In this document: positions 53,818-64,000 of the stretch, piece after piece
How the letters are laid out: every line of letters begins with the position of its first letter
Position numbering within the stretch: the stretch's first letter is position 1
Assembly: GCA_024529925.1 (NCBI GenBank)
Contig: JAFEUB010001825.1
Span: 62,001 to 126,000, forward strand
Direction of reading: 5' to 3'
Source of the DNA: Ophthalmolycus amberensis
Taxonomy: Eukaryota; Chordata; Actinopteri; Perciformes; Zoarcidae
DNA length: 64,000 bases
Notes under the pieces: generated by a model
Told to the model about the DNA's origin: nothing
The model's database searches: none
What the model saw: only the letters and a program-made list of their open reading frames with translations
Position numbers and translations under genes: made by a program

Positions 53818-55889
53818 ACACTCAGCAGCAGAAACCCAAAAGCAATTGTGGGTCTTATTTTAAGGGGATTTTTTAATATATTTGTTTGCTCGTATGAACA
53901 TTCTTCGAGGTGTAAATGACATGTTTGTTGTGCAGCGGCCTCTCATTGGACGACCAGACAGAATAGAAGTTAAATTAGAAATAGAAAACTTCACAGCGCC
54001 CTCAAGGATGAGTCTATAAATATGGAGAGGAATCATAAGAGCCATATAAAAGTTATGATTTACAGAAGTTACAATGTTGTTTTTTTAATGCCCGAGGTCT
54101 CGAGGGACAAGTTAAAGGTCACATGACCAACATGAAGTCGCTGAAGTGAGCTTAGCTGTTAACATGTTGACTGGCCGACCACTTCTGGCTGTGAGAGCTT
54201 AACGTTTCAGTTAAAGAAGTCACAATACAGTTCAGGGGAAATTGATAATTGAAGATGAAGTTTGTTGAGTTGTTTCTTCTCCATTATCGGATGTTTTCCA
54301 GCCGCACACTGATCCACACAGAACAACACATTTAGAGGATTTCTGTGACAATACATCAAAAGAAACTTCACTTGAAATGATCCTCAGATATGTTTTTTAA
54401 AAATCTGCATTCCAGACAACTAGAAACTCTGGAAAAAGTCAAACGGAGCGCCGATCAAAGTCAGAGTGATAAACTCATCTCGTCTGACGTCACACAACGG
54501 AAGAGCACGTTGTGAATGTAAACCATCAACTAAAAGGCAACGTAAAGTATATTTGCCTGCATTTCATTAAAATAAAGAATTGAATCGTATAGTAAACCTG
54601 TTAATTGACTTTAAAAAAGAATCAGATAATCAGTGTAGTATGTATTAATACAGTACTGAAGAAGTATTGTCTGCTTGTAATCCGCGTATCTTCACTGGAT
54701 GTCTAAAACGTGACAGAGAGAACTGTTTGTGCGTTCGAGGGAAGTCTGTGATTTAGACGTTCCTGAAAACAGAATGTCTGCGCCGCCACACAGAGACCAA
54801 ACCACGATGGAGGGTTCAGGCTGTAATTACACCGGCACAGAGACAGCGGATGAGCTCACTGCCTTCGCTCCAGGTTTGTGGGGATTTGTAAAGGACACGC
54901 TGTCGTCCACAGTGGGCGTCGAAAATAAATATGAGGTCAGACAAAATCTGTAGGGTGAGGACGGAGCTTATCGCTGCGTGTGGTTCGGTTCTGTATCGTC
55001 CACAGGTGCAGGAAGCGCATGTGGTTCAGATAGCAAGTGGAAACTAAACACAAGTGGCCACTGTGTCTTCAAGCTGCATTCTCTCTAGTGTCCACCAGGG
55101 GGCGACTCCTCTGGTTGTATAGAAGTCTATGAGAAAGTGACTCTACTTCTCTCTTGATTTATTACCTCAGTAAACATTGTAAACATGAGTTTATGGTCTC
55201 AATCTCTAGTTTCAAGTCTTCTTCAATACAGCATGATGTTCATTTAGTACATGATGGCTCCATTTAGAGTCACACAGACCATAAAGCAGGGGATGCTTTA
55301 GGGCGGGGCTACACAGTGATTGACAGGTCTCTACCAGAGACGTTGTCCCGGTCCGTGTTTTCGTCTTTCGAACTTTAACCCTTTCACTGTGTGTTTTCAC
55401 TAAAGAAAGTTAATTGTAATATTTTTGGTCGTCTGAAAATGTCGTATTCAGTTTGCGGTTGTTCATAGCTCCGTCCTCTCGTATCACTTTCGGTTGCATA
55501 AAAACATAATGAGCAGTCCATTATTAAACCACACATTACAAACTATGTATGTAACTTGATTTCAAACTCTAGAGGAGACCTAATGGTGGAGTCTCCAAAG
55601 ATACTGAATATGTTAGGTTCTAAAAATGTGTTTAAAATGATGCACAAAGACGTCTGAGGGAAAAGTGCAGCCATAAAAAAACATGGAGCTTTCAGTTTGT
55701 ACGTTTCACTCAATGTAAACATCTTAAAGGTTCAATGAAGAGCTGGAAGAATGATGGAAAGTATAAATGATCCTGTCAGACAGTGTGGAGTTCAACACGT
55801 TTTCTGAACAGAAACAGGATGAAAGTCTGAGTCAAAGCAGCTGCAGACAGTTTGGTGACGTGTAAACTGCAGCTCGAACACAGTGTTCT

Positions 55890-55924
<35 letters not shown>

Positions 55925-57270
55925 GGCGGTGCAGTAAAAAGTGCTTTCAGCTCTCAGCACTTAAAACAAACCCTTTACTTCGGCTTCGTCTCATTTCACG
56001 GAGAACACGTTCACGTCCTGCAGAGCAGAGAGTACTTTGAGACGAGCCCAGGCAGCAGCAGCAGCGTTGCTTCACATTTATTACATACACGCCCTTACAT
56101 CTTATATTACAACACATTAAAACTACTGAACAAAGTGAAGCCCTTAATGCTCTTCAGTCTGCGCTTACAGAAATGATCAAGGTTTAGGTCGAATAAATGG
56201 CATTAATTGCACAATTATAGGCAAAGTGAGAGATTTATTCTGTTACTCTGGTCATTTTAAGCTTTTATTGCGTTCAGGGTTCAGAGTTTAGTACTTTTTC
56301 ATGTTCTTTAAACAACTGGAGGAATGAAAAACTTTGCTAAATAAATTCCCAGTTTTACCACCAGTGAGACAAGAAGTACAAAGTTTGCCCTAAAGGTGGC
56401 ACCAGAGGGAAGGCCATGAAAGAGTGCGTGAACGTGAATACAGAAAAAACAAAAATGGACGTTTAAAGAAGACAAGTTGTGGTGTTACGGAGAATCACAC
56501 TCTTTGTACGAATTAAAGGCGCAGGATCCGAGATACGGAGCATTTTGATCGCAACATGTCGAGCGGCTCATAGCCAACGATGCTAACAGCGCTAACGGTG
56601 CAAACTACGGAAAAAGTGCTAACAGTGTTTACCTGAGGGGGAACTGGAGGGGGGGGGGGGGGGTACTATAGGCCTCCATGATGACGATGTCAGTTTGGAC
56701 GCTGTTATCAACTGTAACGCCCTTCAGACAGGCTAGCTGTTTCCCCCTGCTTTCAGTCTCTATGCTAAGCTAAGCTAACCGTTCTCTGGCTCTTCCTCCA
56801 TGTTTGGCACACAACAATGAGAGTGGTATCAATCTTCTCATCTAACTCTCGCCAAGAAAGTACATTTCTCAAAATGTCAAACTGCTTTTGTTATTTTTTA
56901 CCAGTTTAAAGTTGCAACAACGTCTGAAATTGCCTCGGATATCTCGTGAAACATGACGGCCTCAGACAGGCAGAGAGTTTTTGGAGGGAGGCATCTTTTC
57001 AAGAGTTTTCCTGCCTTCTCTTGTGTTCCTTCCACGTTCATACACGCTTCTCTGCGTGTTCAGCAAAAAACCCTGAATAGCAATCTGAGCTTTTAATCTC
57101 CGTCAGCAGAAGCACACAGCTAAATGCCAACATGACGCCAACATGTCACAATATTGGAGTCCAGTGTGAACAGAGAACAGAAATGAATTCCAGCGTGAGG
57201 GAATCACACTTACACCATTTAGGAGGCTCAGACAGTGCTGATGCACTTACTTCAGATAAAACCGTGCACA
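53818..57270. other. Intron or intergenic sequence
   Basis: Contains a CTCF-like site (55,089-55,107), a (CA)15 tract (55,890-55,920) and a G-run (56,649-56,666). The 74-codon frame at 54,729-54,953 has no recognised domain. No exon is convincing. Confidence 0.4.
55089..55107 (+). promoter_or_regulatory. CTCF-like motif, forward
   Basis: TGTCCACCAGGGGGCGACT agrees with the CTCF consensus core CCACCAGGGGGCG at every position. It lies in a teleost interspersed sequence (CACCAGGGGGCGACTCCTCT), so many genomic copies are likely. Confidence 0.5.
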
Positions 57271-57580
57271 GTGCATGTGTTTTAGTTCAGGTGCATGTGT
57301 TTTAGTTCAGGTGCATGTGTTTTAGTTCAGGTGCATGTGTTTTAGTTCAGGTGCATGTGTTTTAGTTCAGGTGCATGTGTTTTAGTTCAGGTGCATGTGT
57401 TTTAGTTCAGGTGCATGTGTTTTAGTTCAGGTGCATGTGTTTTAGTTCAGGTGCATGTGTTTTAGTTCAGGTGCATGTGTTTTAGTTCAGGTGCATGTGT
57501 TTTAGTTCAGGTGCATGTGTTTTAGTTCAGGTGCATGTGTTTTAGTTCAGGTGCATGTGTTTTAGTTCAGGTGCATGTGT
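57271..57580 (+). repeat. 20-bp minisatellite, 15.5 copies
   Basis: GTGCATGTGTTTTAGTTCAG is repeated 15 times without a mismatch, plus a half unit. Complete uniformity suggests recent expansion. Confidence 0.97.
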
Positions 57581-60223
57581 TCTGAGGGGCAGCTATGTCT
57601 GCATGTATCTGGGTTTTTCAGGCTTGATGTGTCTCTTTCTTGTCGTGTGTTTTGTGTACGTTACATGCATCTCTTTTGCAGGCGAGATCGTAATCGATAG
57701 CAGGAATTCCAGATGATCCATATCACCTTCCCATCTGATCTGTCCTTGAACTCTTGATTGTGAACTATCTGATCCAGATCCGGGCACTCTTTCAATTTAG
57801 GAATGCAAATCAAAACTGGAATCGCCTTCGCGCTCGCCAAAACAAGGCCGCTGAACTGGGCGGCTAAAGGAAACGGCATGGCATGGTGCTGTTGGTTTTC
57901 CCTGAACGTGCCTCGACGTCGTCGTGTTTCTGCAGCGCTGGAGGCAAAGAGGAGCAGCAAAGAGGAGCAGCAAAGAGGAGCAGCGCCCTCGAGTCCCTGC
58001 ACAGCCGTGCTACACCTGGTGGTGCTGATTTAACCTGATCTGCCTTGTCGGGCCTTGTGTGGGTTCGTTGTTTGATTGACATCTCCTCCACTCACTTGTT
58101 TGTCGGTTTTGTTGCACCTGTTATGACGGGACAACTTACACTTATGGTTCATATCAGGACGTGCAGTTTGCTGACCTCGGGGACGATATGGTAACAGACA
58201 AAACTCAGTTATTTAAGGCGCAGTGATTTATTGGCATGTTTTCATTCGTGTTTAATCGCATGAAACTGAGAATCGTCGTGTTCACTGCAGCGATTTTACT
58301 CACAGACACTCCAATATATTCACTCCTGCACATACTAAGTGCAGACACGTCAACATGCAGGCAATCTAACAAACACATGAACATGAAGAACTACCTGCAT
58401 TCTGTATTGATGAGGTGTACTGTGTCCATTTCTACTGGGAGAATGCATTTATATGATTTAAGTCTGTACTTATTGATATTCTGATCGTGAAATCATTATT
58501 TTATATCCCAGAATATGATCATCTCGTTTGAACACTGGAAGTTATTTATTAGGCTAAATGTTTTGGGGCAGAAAGCAGAAATAAGAACTTATTTCTCAGT
58601 AAGAGTGTAGTCAGTAGAGAGCAGGGGTCTCGTTTAAGAAAGAGTGCGTAGGATCCACACTCAATGTTTGCGTATGTTCAAAGGAGGAATATGCCAAAAA
58701 ATATTCTGATTCATAAAACCTTACGTTTCCTCTTATGAATCCCAAATCTACCTGTAAATGTTTTCAGCTGGTTCAGCCTCACATCCCGCCCTCTACACGC
58801 ACACGTCCAACCATAAATGTTCAACACAAAGCACTTCATGAATGTTGATGCAGAGAAATGAGCTGCTGATCAGAGCGTCTTTACCGAGAGGAGGAACACT
58901 CGTCTCATCTCATGGCTTTATGATTCGGACTGAGAATGAGGATATGGAGCGATTGTGCGTTGCCTGTCACTGACTTATTATCTCCTTAAATAAAAAATGT
59001 TTTTCTCAAACACATACTTTAGATTTAAGACATGATAAGATGAAATAAAACGTCGTATATCCGAGGAGAATTGCTGTGCAGCAGTTGCAATACAAAGTGG
59101 GAAGAGTGTGAATATAAAAAGTCTAAGATAACAATAAGGTGCAAATAGAAAAATACATGCTTGACGGGATGGATCCGTTGGGTTGCACATAGATATTCAT
59201 CAACAGTATCAGATTTATAACATGATGACTTTTGGTGCTTTTCCACACTGAACTCAATTTACTTCAACTTGAGGCGTTCAGAGTGCTTAAAGCGTTGCAG
59301 GGATTAAGTGTGTTAGTGCAACAGAGAGTTAGCATAGCACTGGTTAGCTCCAATAAAAAAAAAAAGCCAATTACTCACGTCCGAACACCGCCATGCACCA
59401 AGAGAGCTCCTGAAATCAACCTCAAACTTTCACAAGCTTCTGCACAAACAGCAGATTCAAACAAATAAAAGTACATCAGGCAGAAGTTTAAATACAAATG
59501 TTCTGAGTTATTGTACTGAATGGAAAACTTACAAGCAGTGGAAATCACATACATTTATTAAATCATTGAGATTGGAAATACATCACATTGGATGTTGTCA
59601 CGTGAATACCTTCATATATATTTCATGTATATTTCCTTGTATCAGGGTGCTTTGTAATGCATGTTTTCTGTTTCCTGTGATGCTGGAATCTCTCCCCCCC
59701 AATTAAAGTTTGTGACTTCATAACTTAACAGATATGAAAACACTCATTTTAGGAGGAATCCAGGTCACAAAGTTCACATCACCGCTCTATGTGATACTTG
59801 AGTTATTAGCATTTCATCAGTGAATGCTGGCAGCCGATAACGTGTCTGACAGGAAGATTTAAAACATCAAACTCTTCCAGGAGTGATCCCCCCCCCCCTC
59901 CCCCTCCATCCTGCAGAGGCAGCCATGTTTTTTTGACTTGTGAGGATCACCAGCATGATGAACTGCTCCACTAGATATATCATTCTTACCAACTGTACGA
60001 GTAAAGAAGTCATTGAGCTCTCCAGGGAAGCTGAAAGAGGCTGCATGAAACACAACAATGAAAAGCTCTCATCAAAGTCAGCACATGCTGATCTCACAGC
60101 GCCTCCTGGTGGTCAAACCATCGAGTTATTGTGCAACCTGAACATCTTCACTCCTGCAGGTGAGAGTGAGCGAGCAGAGAGAACGAGCATTCGGCTTTTA
60201 TACACTTTCAGTCAGGACGAGAG

Positions 60224-60263
<40 letters not shown>

Positions 60264-60569
60264 AGATACAGAGACACAGATACAGAGAGAGAGACACAGA
60301 TACAGAGAGAGAGAGAACTTGAATATGCAAACGTGCATATCTGGTGTTACACATTACATGTTTGCATACCGAGCTGCCTGTGACGTTTATTCATGTCTAC
60401 TGATGAAACATAAAGCTGCTCAGTCTCTCATTTGGTATTCAGATAAACATGCAGACAAACACCAACTTAACTCGGTTCAACAGGAATTTGCTCTTTTTTA
60501 GCCATAATAAATGCCACAAACAACGTGTTGACTAGTAAAGCTGTAGAACAGAGAATCAAACAGTAGACA
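57581..60569. other. Intergenic or intron sequence with repeats
   Basis: A hAT-type miniature element probably starts at CAGGGGTCTCGTTTAAGAAA (58,623), a common teleost end. A three-fold 15-bp repeat (AAAGAGGAGCAGC) is at 57,945-57,985. A GA-rich satellite is at 60,220-60,315. A CTCF-like site is at 60,097-60,115. The frames at 57,661-58,002 and 59,940-60,383 show no domain. Confidence 0.4.
60097..60115 (-). promoter_or_regulatory. CTCF-like motif, reverse
   Basis: CAGCGCCTCCTGGTGGTCA is the reverse-strand CTCF consensus with a few changes outside the most conserved bases. With the forward site at 55,089 it makes a convergent pair 5 kb apart. Confidence 0.45.
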
Positions 60570-61314
60570 CAGAGGCAGAAGTGATTTTATTTCCCATGAA
60601 CACAACATGAAGACAGTAAAGCCCGGTGTAGGGAGGCTCTTCTTCACAGAGTAACAGAAAAGAGTTAATAAGCACAAAGGCTTCACGTTCATAGAAAAAC
60701 AAAGATGAGTCAGTAATCAATCAGCATGATTTATATGACCTGTGGTTTGAACAGATTAGTGTGATGCAGCGAACAGGAAGCAGTAGTAAGTCCAGCAGGA
60801 GTCCTCCACATCTACAGACGTCTCTCATCACTGTAAACCAGTCACACGAGAGGCCGAGCTGCAGGCCGACGCAGACAATAGTTTGCAGAATGTTTTACAA
60901 ACCTCTGAATGTAAACTGTAATCGTGTCTCAGGACGTTTGCTAGCGATGGTTTTGCAGCTTTTACACAAACAGGAGACAGTTGTACGTCCTGATGTTTGT
61001 ATTCTACACAGCTGGAGTTCCCCGTCTGCTATCCAGCTAATATAATAATAATAATAATAAACACAACTAACAAAACATAAAAACACGAAGAAATCCTTTC
61101 TCAAAACACAGCTCTGTGTGCTGAAGAGACGAGCTGAAGTAGAGGATGTAGAGTATAGCGCTGCAGATAAAGAGACGTCCTCACAGATGTTAACATCACA
61201 ACACAGAGGAGATCTGCTCCCAAGAGGATGCTATGGGGGGGGGGGGGATTCCTGACAGGTAAAGAACTTCAGTTGCAGCATAAATCTTCATTTTGCATCA
61301 GCAGCCATGATTTC
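60570..61314 (-). other. atox1: ATOX1 3' UTR exon
   Basis: Starts after a strong acceptor (TGTTTGTGTTTTCTTTAG|G at 61,315) and runs to a poly(A) signal, AATAAA on the - strand at 60,586-60,591. It has no coding content. Vertebrate ATOX1 genes end in a non-coding last exon, which matches. The end coordinate is approximate. Confidence 0.55.
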
Positions 61315-61620
61315 CTAAAGAAAACACAAACAGAGAGATACAGCAAGTCAGCTGACTACATCTGTAGATCCATAATAAATCACATCATGGTAAAACAATG
61401 ATTGTGATTTGCAGGATTAATACGCTCAGTTTGTATTTACAGCTGTTGAGAGAAATCAATAACTCATTTGTTTACATATTTATTGCCATCAGATTCACGC
61501 AAAACTATTTCTAAAGGACATTACGTCAAATAAAAGTACAACACTTAAACCCTACAGATATACAGTTCGTTTATGGAGATCATAATCATAAATCACCTGC
61601 TCCGTGAAGCACATCCTCCT

Positions 61621-61745
61621 TCACTTGGTGCCGTTGTACTTGACCTCCTTCCCGCATTTCTTCAGCGTGTCCGTGAGAAACTCCACGTCTCTGTCGGACT
61701 CGATCCAGACGAGCTTCTTCGGCAGGTCGATCTCAAACTTCACAT
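61621..61745 (-). CDS. atox1: ATOX1 copper chaperone, C-terminal coding exon
   Basis: Encodes DVKFEIDLPKKLVWIESDRD, then VEFLTDTLKKCGKEVKYNGT, Lys and stop, 41 codons. This is the second half of the HMA fold of ATOX1, the cytosolic Cu(I) chaperone that hands copper to the ATP7A/B pumps. The acceptor (TTCTCTCAG|AT) has the expected phase after a Gly codon, and the exon continues to a donor-like GAGCAG|GTGATT at 61,597. The key Lys near KKCGK is retained. The preceding exon, which should carry MTCxxC, is not found between here and 62,138. Confidence 0.8.
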
Positions 61746-62137
61746 CTGAGAGAACAGAGAGGCACTTTGTTTCACTCCAGGAAGCAGCAGCGTGCAGCGC
61801 GCTTACACCGAATAAGACTCACCAAAAGACGCTTTGGCTTAATGGCTTTGGCTTAATGTGTTACAGTCTATGTAATGACTTTATTATCATATTCATCATT
61901 ATATTCATCGCACCCATATTTCACGTGCAGCATGTGACGATACATACGAGCTGCTCCAGTCACGTGTTTGCTCAATCACGTGACGAACATAATTGAACGT
62001 TAACTTACAAGCTAACGCTAACTAAATGGGCTTTGATAGCCAGCTAGCTTGAAGGCTATAACGCAGCGCGGACAGGAAGTGCTGAGTTAACTTCACACTA
62101 AAAGTAAATTAAAGCTAAAGTAACGGGAATAACTCAC
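61746..62137 (-). other. ATOX1 intron region lacking the CxxC exon
   Basis: 392 bases between the first and third coding exons. Reading all frames of the - strand I find no sequence like MTCxGC and no suitable acceptor-exon-donor set. A TTTTG|GTGAGTC donor-like site at about 61,828 has nothing recognisable upstream of it. Confidence 0.55.
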
Positions 62138-62143
62138 GGTCAT
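62138..62143 (-). CDS. atox1: ATOX1 first coding exon (Met-Thr)
   Basis: ATGACC followed by a GTGAGT donor. The first coding exon of vertebrate ATOX1 also encodes only two residues before the intron. The upstream sequence (62,144-62,260) would be 5' UTR and promoter. The call rests on position and splice motif, since two codons carry no similarity. Confidence 0.5.
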
Positions 62144-62848
62144 GTTTGTAGTGATGTGGTGAAACCCAGCTGTGGACTTTCGCCTCTGACTGACAAGCAA
62201 ACGTTGCTCCAAAAAAAAACTCCACAAATGTCCACTAACTGGTGTGAATCTGACGTTGATCAAAGGAGAAACCGGTATCCGGTATGAAAAATAAATAAAT
62301 AAAGGAGACCGGACATATTTTTATATTGCAACGTTTTTGGGGGCAATGAAGAATTTGAAAGGACGTACATATATTTATATACATTTATTTATGTATATAA
62401 ATCAATACAACTTTTATATATGTAGCCAAATTAAAAAGATGAGACCAGACACTAAGATACATTTATATTTTATGTGGGTCTTTTATTTCCCCCGACTGCG
62501 CTCTTGGATTACAGCGTTAATTGGTCAAATTTTAAAAGGTACAGATCAATTGACAGCAAAATGAAACAACAGTTTCACACTCTCTTCAGAATTAATACAA
62601 CTGGAAACACTATTCTAAAGCTACATAGAAAAACAACAGTAGTGACCTACTCTCCTGTTAAGCAGAAACAAATAACCCCTGCATCAGTGACATGCTGTTC
62701 AACTGCCTGAGATATGTAGATAGCATTTATTTCACAGGAACACAATTATTGTTAAAGAAAATAATGAACTCACTCCCATATCAGTAAGGCAAGGCAAGGC
62801 AAGTTTATTTGTATAGCACATTTCAACAACAAGGTAATTCAAAGTGCT
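62144..62848. other. ATOX1 upstream sequence and teleost repeat
   Basis: No gene seen. An AAGGCAAGGCAAGGCAAG run followed by TTTATTTGTATAGCACATTT (62,788-62,848) is the common teleost LINE/SINE 3' tail. The retroviral LTR is inserted directly into it. Confidence 0.55.
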
Positions 62849-63383
62849 TGTTATGGGAAAATATGACATAGTCTCATGTTTTAGGGTTAAAGAGTCTTGT
62901 TACCTGTTTGTTCCTGTGTATTCTGTCTGTCTCCCCAGACGGGGACAGACAAAGGGGTCTTGCATACGGTATTTCCTTGTGTTTAGCATTAGAGGAGGGG
63001 CGTGACCCTCTTTAGGTATTTATGGTGTCTGATGGCTCACATTGTTTTACTCCGTCTCTGCATACTATGACTTAATTTCTTTTCACCAGGAGGCTCCTGG
63101 CTGTCTGTCCCCATTGTGTATTTGTGTGTTTGTGTATTTGTGTATTGGTGTATTTCTGTCTGTGACTCAGGTATAAAATGTCCATGCATTTACGATGTTT
63201 TTCAGAGCCTCTCACACAGATGACAGAGAAGTGTCTGTGGGATAGTGCTCTCTTTTGCTTGCAAGCGAAATAAATTGACTATTACAACTCTGATCATTCA
63301 TCCAGACTCTGTTTCATTTTGACATTGAATTGATAACATTTTAACACTCTTCTCCCGCCTGTTCATAGGAATATTCCATAACA
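62849..63383 (+). repeat. 5' LTR of a second endogenous retrovirus, 535 bp
   Basis: Begins TGTTATGG and ends CCATAACA, matching inverted repeats. A TATAAAA box lies at about 63,173 and AATAAA at about 63,270, giving a compact U3-R-U5. A PBS follows directly. The sequence is unrelated to the 1.8-kb LTR at the window start. Confidence 0.85.
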
Positions 63384-64000
63384 ATTTGGCGTCTACGGAA
63401 CAGGTTCGCTGACCGTCCATCAGAGCTCCAGAGGGACTTGACCGGAGGAGAAGGCCTCTCCCAGAAATCCAAAAACTGACGTTTTTCTGTCTCATACCTC
63501 ATTAGCCAAGAGAGAGAGAACCGCCAGACCTACGGGAGCTTCTGATTGACGGGCACGCGAGATCCAATGGAAAAGAATTAATTTCTACAGGCGGGTAAGA
63601 GAGTTGAAATTCCAATTGTAAAAGTAATGGTAAAATTATACTAAGGTCATATGATTTAGCAGACACAGATGGGTGGTCAAGTAGTCATTTTTATTTGGGT
63701 AATACAATTGTTTTTTTTTGGTTTTATTTGGGTAACACAACTATTTTTAACGTTTGTGGTTTTGTTTTACGAATGGTTCATGTAAACTCTTTTTTCGTTT
63801 TCTGACGTATCACTATTTGCACGCTTTTACGTAGAAAGTAGGATTGTGTTATACGGTGATGATTTAACTCAGAATAAAAACATTTTGAGATCGTAACAAC
63901 AGATCGCTTGACTACAATTGGTTTGTTGTAAGACCGTGGTTAAAATTAAATAACTAACGTGAACTTCAAATAACATTTGAAATAAGGTATTCGTGATTTT
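63384..64000 (+). mobile_element. PBS and leader of the second retrovirus
   Basis: After the LTR, ATT precedes TGGCGTCTACGGAACAGG (63,387-63,404), an 18-base PBS-like sequence starting TGG; I cannot name the tRNA. A donor-like GGCGG|GTAAGAGAG at about 63,595 could be the major splice donor. No gag frame has begun by the window end. The element continues beyond it. Confidence 0.7.

Noticed and set aside
53670..53919. Leu-rich and Ser-rich frames
   Set aside because: Produced by the (CTC)n microsatellite.
57271..57580. CRISPR-like array
   Set aside because: Repeats are directly adjacent without spacers, in a vertebrate genome; it is a minisatellite.
57661..58002. 113-codon - strand frame after a TTTTGCAG acceptor-like site
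   Set aside because: Strand of the frame and of the acceptor disagree and no domain is recognisable.
59940..60383. 147-codon frame with a CTGCAG|GTGAGA junction
   Set aside because: Runs into a GA satellite; the peptide has no known motif and no good acceptor precedes it.

Overview
This is a window of a ray-finned (teleost) fish genome. It has split genes with GT/AG introns, an NLR immune gene with the fish FISNA-NACHT architecture, an ATOX1-like copper chaperone exon, and a dense set of fish transposable elements (hAT, I/Nimb-like and Rex/CR1-like LINEs, a tyrosine-recombinase retroelement, a tRNA-type SINE, endogenous retroviruses). The sequence does not identify the species.

Layout. (1) 1-9,597 is dominated by one endogenous retrovirus on the + strand. 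It has the tail of its 5' LTR (broken by another LTR element), a PBS, an AT-rich leader, a single gag-pro-pol frame, an env frame, a polypurine tract and a complete 1.81-kb 3' LTR. The RT is followed by a degenerate RNase H (tether) and then a second RNase H, which is the true retroviral arrangement. Most of integrase is deleted. Env has a short N-terminal subunit, a furin site directly followed by a fusion peptide, and one cysteine. (2) 9,598-14,579 holds the 3' part of a decayed tyrosine-recombinase retroelement with split direct repeats, plus a 1.2-kb hAT. (3) 14,580-43,902 is one NLR locus read on the - strand: a PYD exon, a FISNA-NACHT exon, one LRR exon, then ten near-identical LRR exons on repeated cassettes, nine of them 174 bp and one 175 bp. 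The introns carry a ~20-bp minisatellite and are full of transposons. The NACHT exon has two 1-nt insertions and one LRR exon has one, so this copy looks broken or mis-assembled. (4) 43,903-48,300 is NLR upstream sequence with a 180-bp duplicated block, a possible 5'UTR exon and a solo LTR. (5) 48,300-53,600 has a probable promoter and possible first exons of an unidentified + strand gene. (6) 53,600-60,570 is intronic or intergenic sequence with simple repeats and two CTCF-like motifs. (7) 60,570-62,143 is ATOX1 on the - strand, with its copper-binding (CxxC) exon missing from the available gap. (8) 62,849 to the end is the 5' LTR, PBS and leader of a second, different retrovirus that runs off the window.

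Functionally, the NLR locus is the main host gene: a cytosolic sensor whose ligand-facing LRR region has grown by exon-cassette duplication. Because nearly every LRR exon is 174 bp (58 codons) with the same splice phase, cassettes can be gained or lost without breaking the frame. The differences between cassettes cluster at one solvent-exposed site. The transposons sit mainly in the introns of this array and date its history: one hAT copy interrupts a cassette with a perfect 8-bp target duplication, and two I-type LINEs sit in the same host repeat.
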